Below, piece by piece: positions 63,932 through 64,000 of a stretch of DNA of 64,000 bases. The stretch comes from Allorhizobium sonneratiae. Lineage in GTDB: Bacteria; Pseudomonadota; Alphaproteobacteria; Rhizobiales; Rhizobiaceae. The notes beneath the pieces were generated by a model, which was not told where the DNA came from, ran no database searches, and saw only the letters and a list, made by a program, of their open reading frames with translations. The stretch lies in assembly GCF_023700755.1 (NCBI RefSeq), contig NZ_JAMKOJ010000011.1, positions 99,230 through 163,229 of the forward strand. The letters run 5' to 3'. Positions within the stretch are counted from its first letter, which is position 1; the number at the start of each line of letters is the position of its first letter. The position numbers and the translations under genes are program-made.

Positions 63932-64000
63932 GCATGTCCGGACGGAAAACCGCTACGCACTTTTCCTGAGAATTCTCTAACCCATTGTTTTTTTTGCGCA
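63932..64000. repeat. Right-edge palindromic repeat, truncated by the window
   Basis: GCATGTCCGGACGGAAAACCG... shares the family core with 32062-32106 and 32878-32945. The rest lies outside the window. Confidence 0.5.

Noticed and set aside
1..64000. CRISPR array, tRNA or rRNA genes, prophage
   Set aside because: No evenly spaced direct repeats, cloverleaf sequences or phage structural genes were seen; the short repeats are dispersed palindromes.

Overview
This window looks like chromosomal DNA of a member of the Rhizobiaceae (Alphaproteobacteria, Rhizobiales). Three things support this. There is a circularly permuted two-piece tmRNA gene beside an alpha-type sspB. Several small families appear that I associate with rhizobia (DUF4169, DUF6074 and DUF6105 types, assigned from memory). 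Rhizobial-style intergenic palindromes recur through the window. An Allorhizobium/Agrobacterium vitis-like source is my best guess, but the genus is not established. Most of the window is compact, GC-rich housekeeping sequence. AT-richer patches lie at about 1.6-3.0 kb, 32-35.6 kb and 56-59 kb.

Layout. 0.1-8 kb: a GNAT enzyme, a CreA-like secreted protein, an atypical alpha/beta hydrolase, a chemoreceptor-cheW pair, a SCO1-like copper chaperone, prmA and a 53-residue small ORF. 8-19.4 kb: Xaa-Pro aminopeptidase, azlCD, panBC, nicotinamidase, a VOC protein, an ABC exporter with a NEW3-domain partner, a DUF6074-type gene, and an MDR oxidoreductase broken by a palindromic miniature element. 19.4-31.5 kb: uvrD, pstSCAB, a D-lactate dehydrogenase-type flavoenzyme and a very large AsmA protein. 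31.6-35.6 kb: a low-complexity Met/Gly protein, a repeat-rich non-coding kilobase, an RHH-DUF4169-sspB cluster and ssrA. 35.6-46 kb: thyA, doxX, folA, hflKC, a Do-like protease, serB with a GNAT, miaA, and a LysM/LytM lipoprotein. 46-52 kb: a DUF815 ATPase, then yajC-secDF followed by Mth938-like and phytoene-synthase-like genes. 52-56 kb: a four-gene surface-glycan operon (GT39, GT2, YdjC/ChbG deacetylase, GtrA). 56-59.5 kb: an AT-rich sulfotransferase/coiled-coil chimera and a small membrane protein. 59.5-64 kb: ruvX, an UPF0173 hydrolase, gatCA, two GNATs, and a second copy of the composite palindrome at the window end.

How the genes work together. tmRNA and SspB belong to one pathway, since SspB hands ssrA-tagged proteins to ClpXP. 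HflKC and the Do protease are envelope and membrane quality-control factors. thyA and folA are linked through dihydrofolate. YajC-SecDF sits with bacterial relatives of two mitochondrial complex I assembly factors (NDUFAF3 and NDUFAF6). The 52-56 kb operon has the parts needed to build, deacetylate, flip and transfer a lipid-linked amino sugar. It resembles the Francisella FlmF2-NaxD-FlmK lipid A route with an added GtrA flippase, and it is the best candidate here for an undescribed system. The clearest sequence-level event is the insertion of a roughly 105-bp composite palindrome into the MDR gene: removing it together with one TA exactly restores the reading frame.
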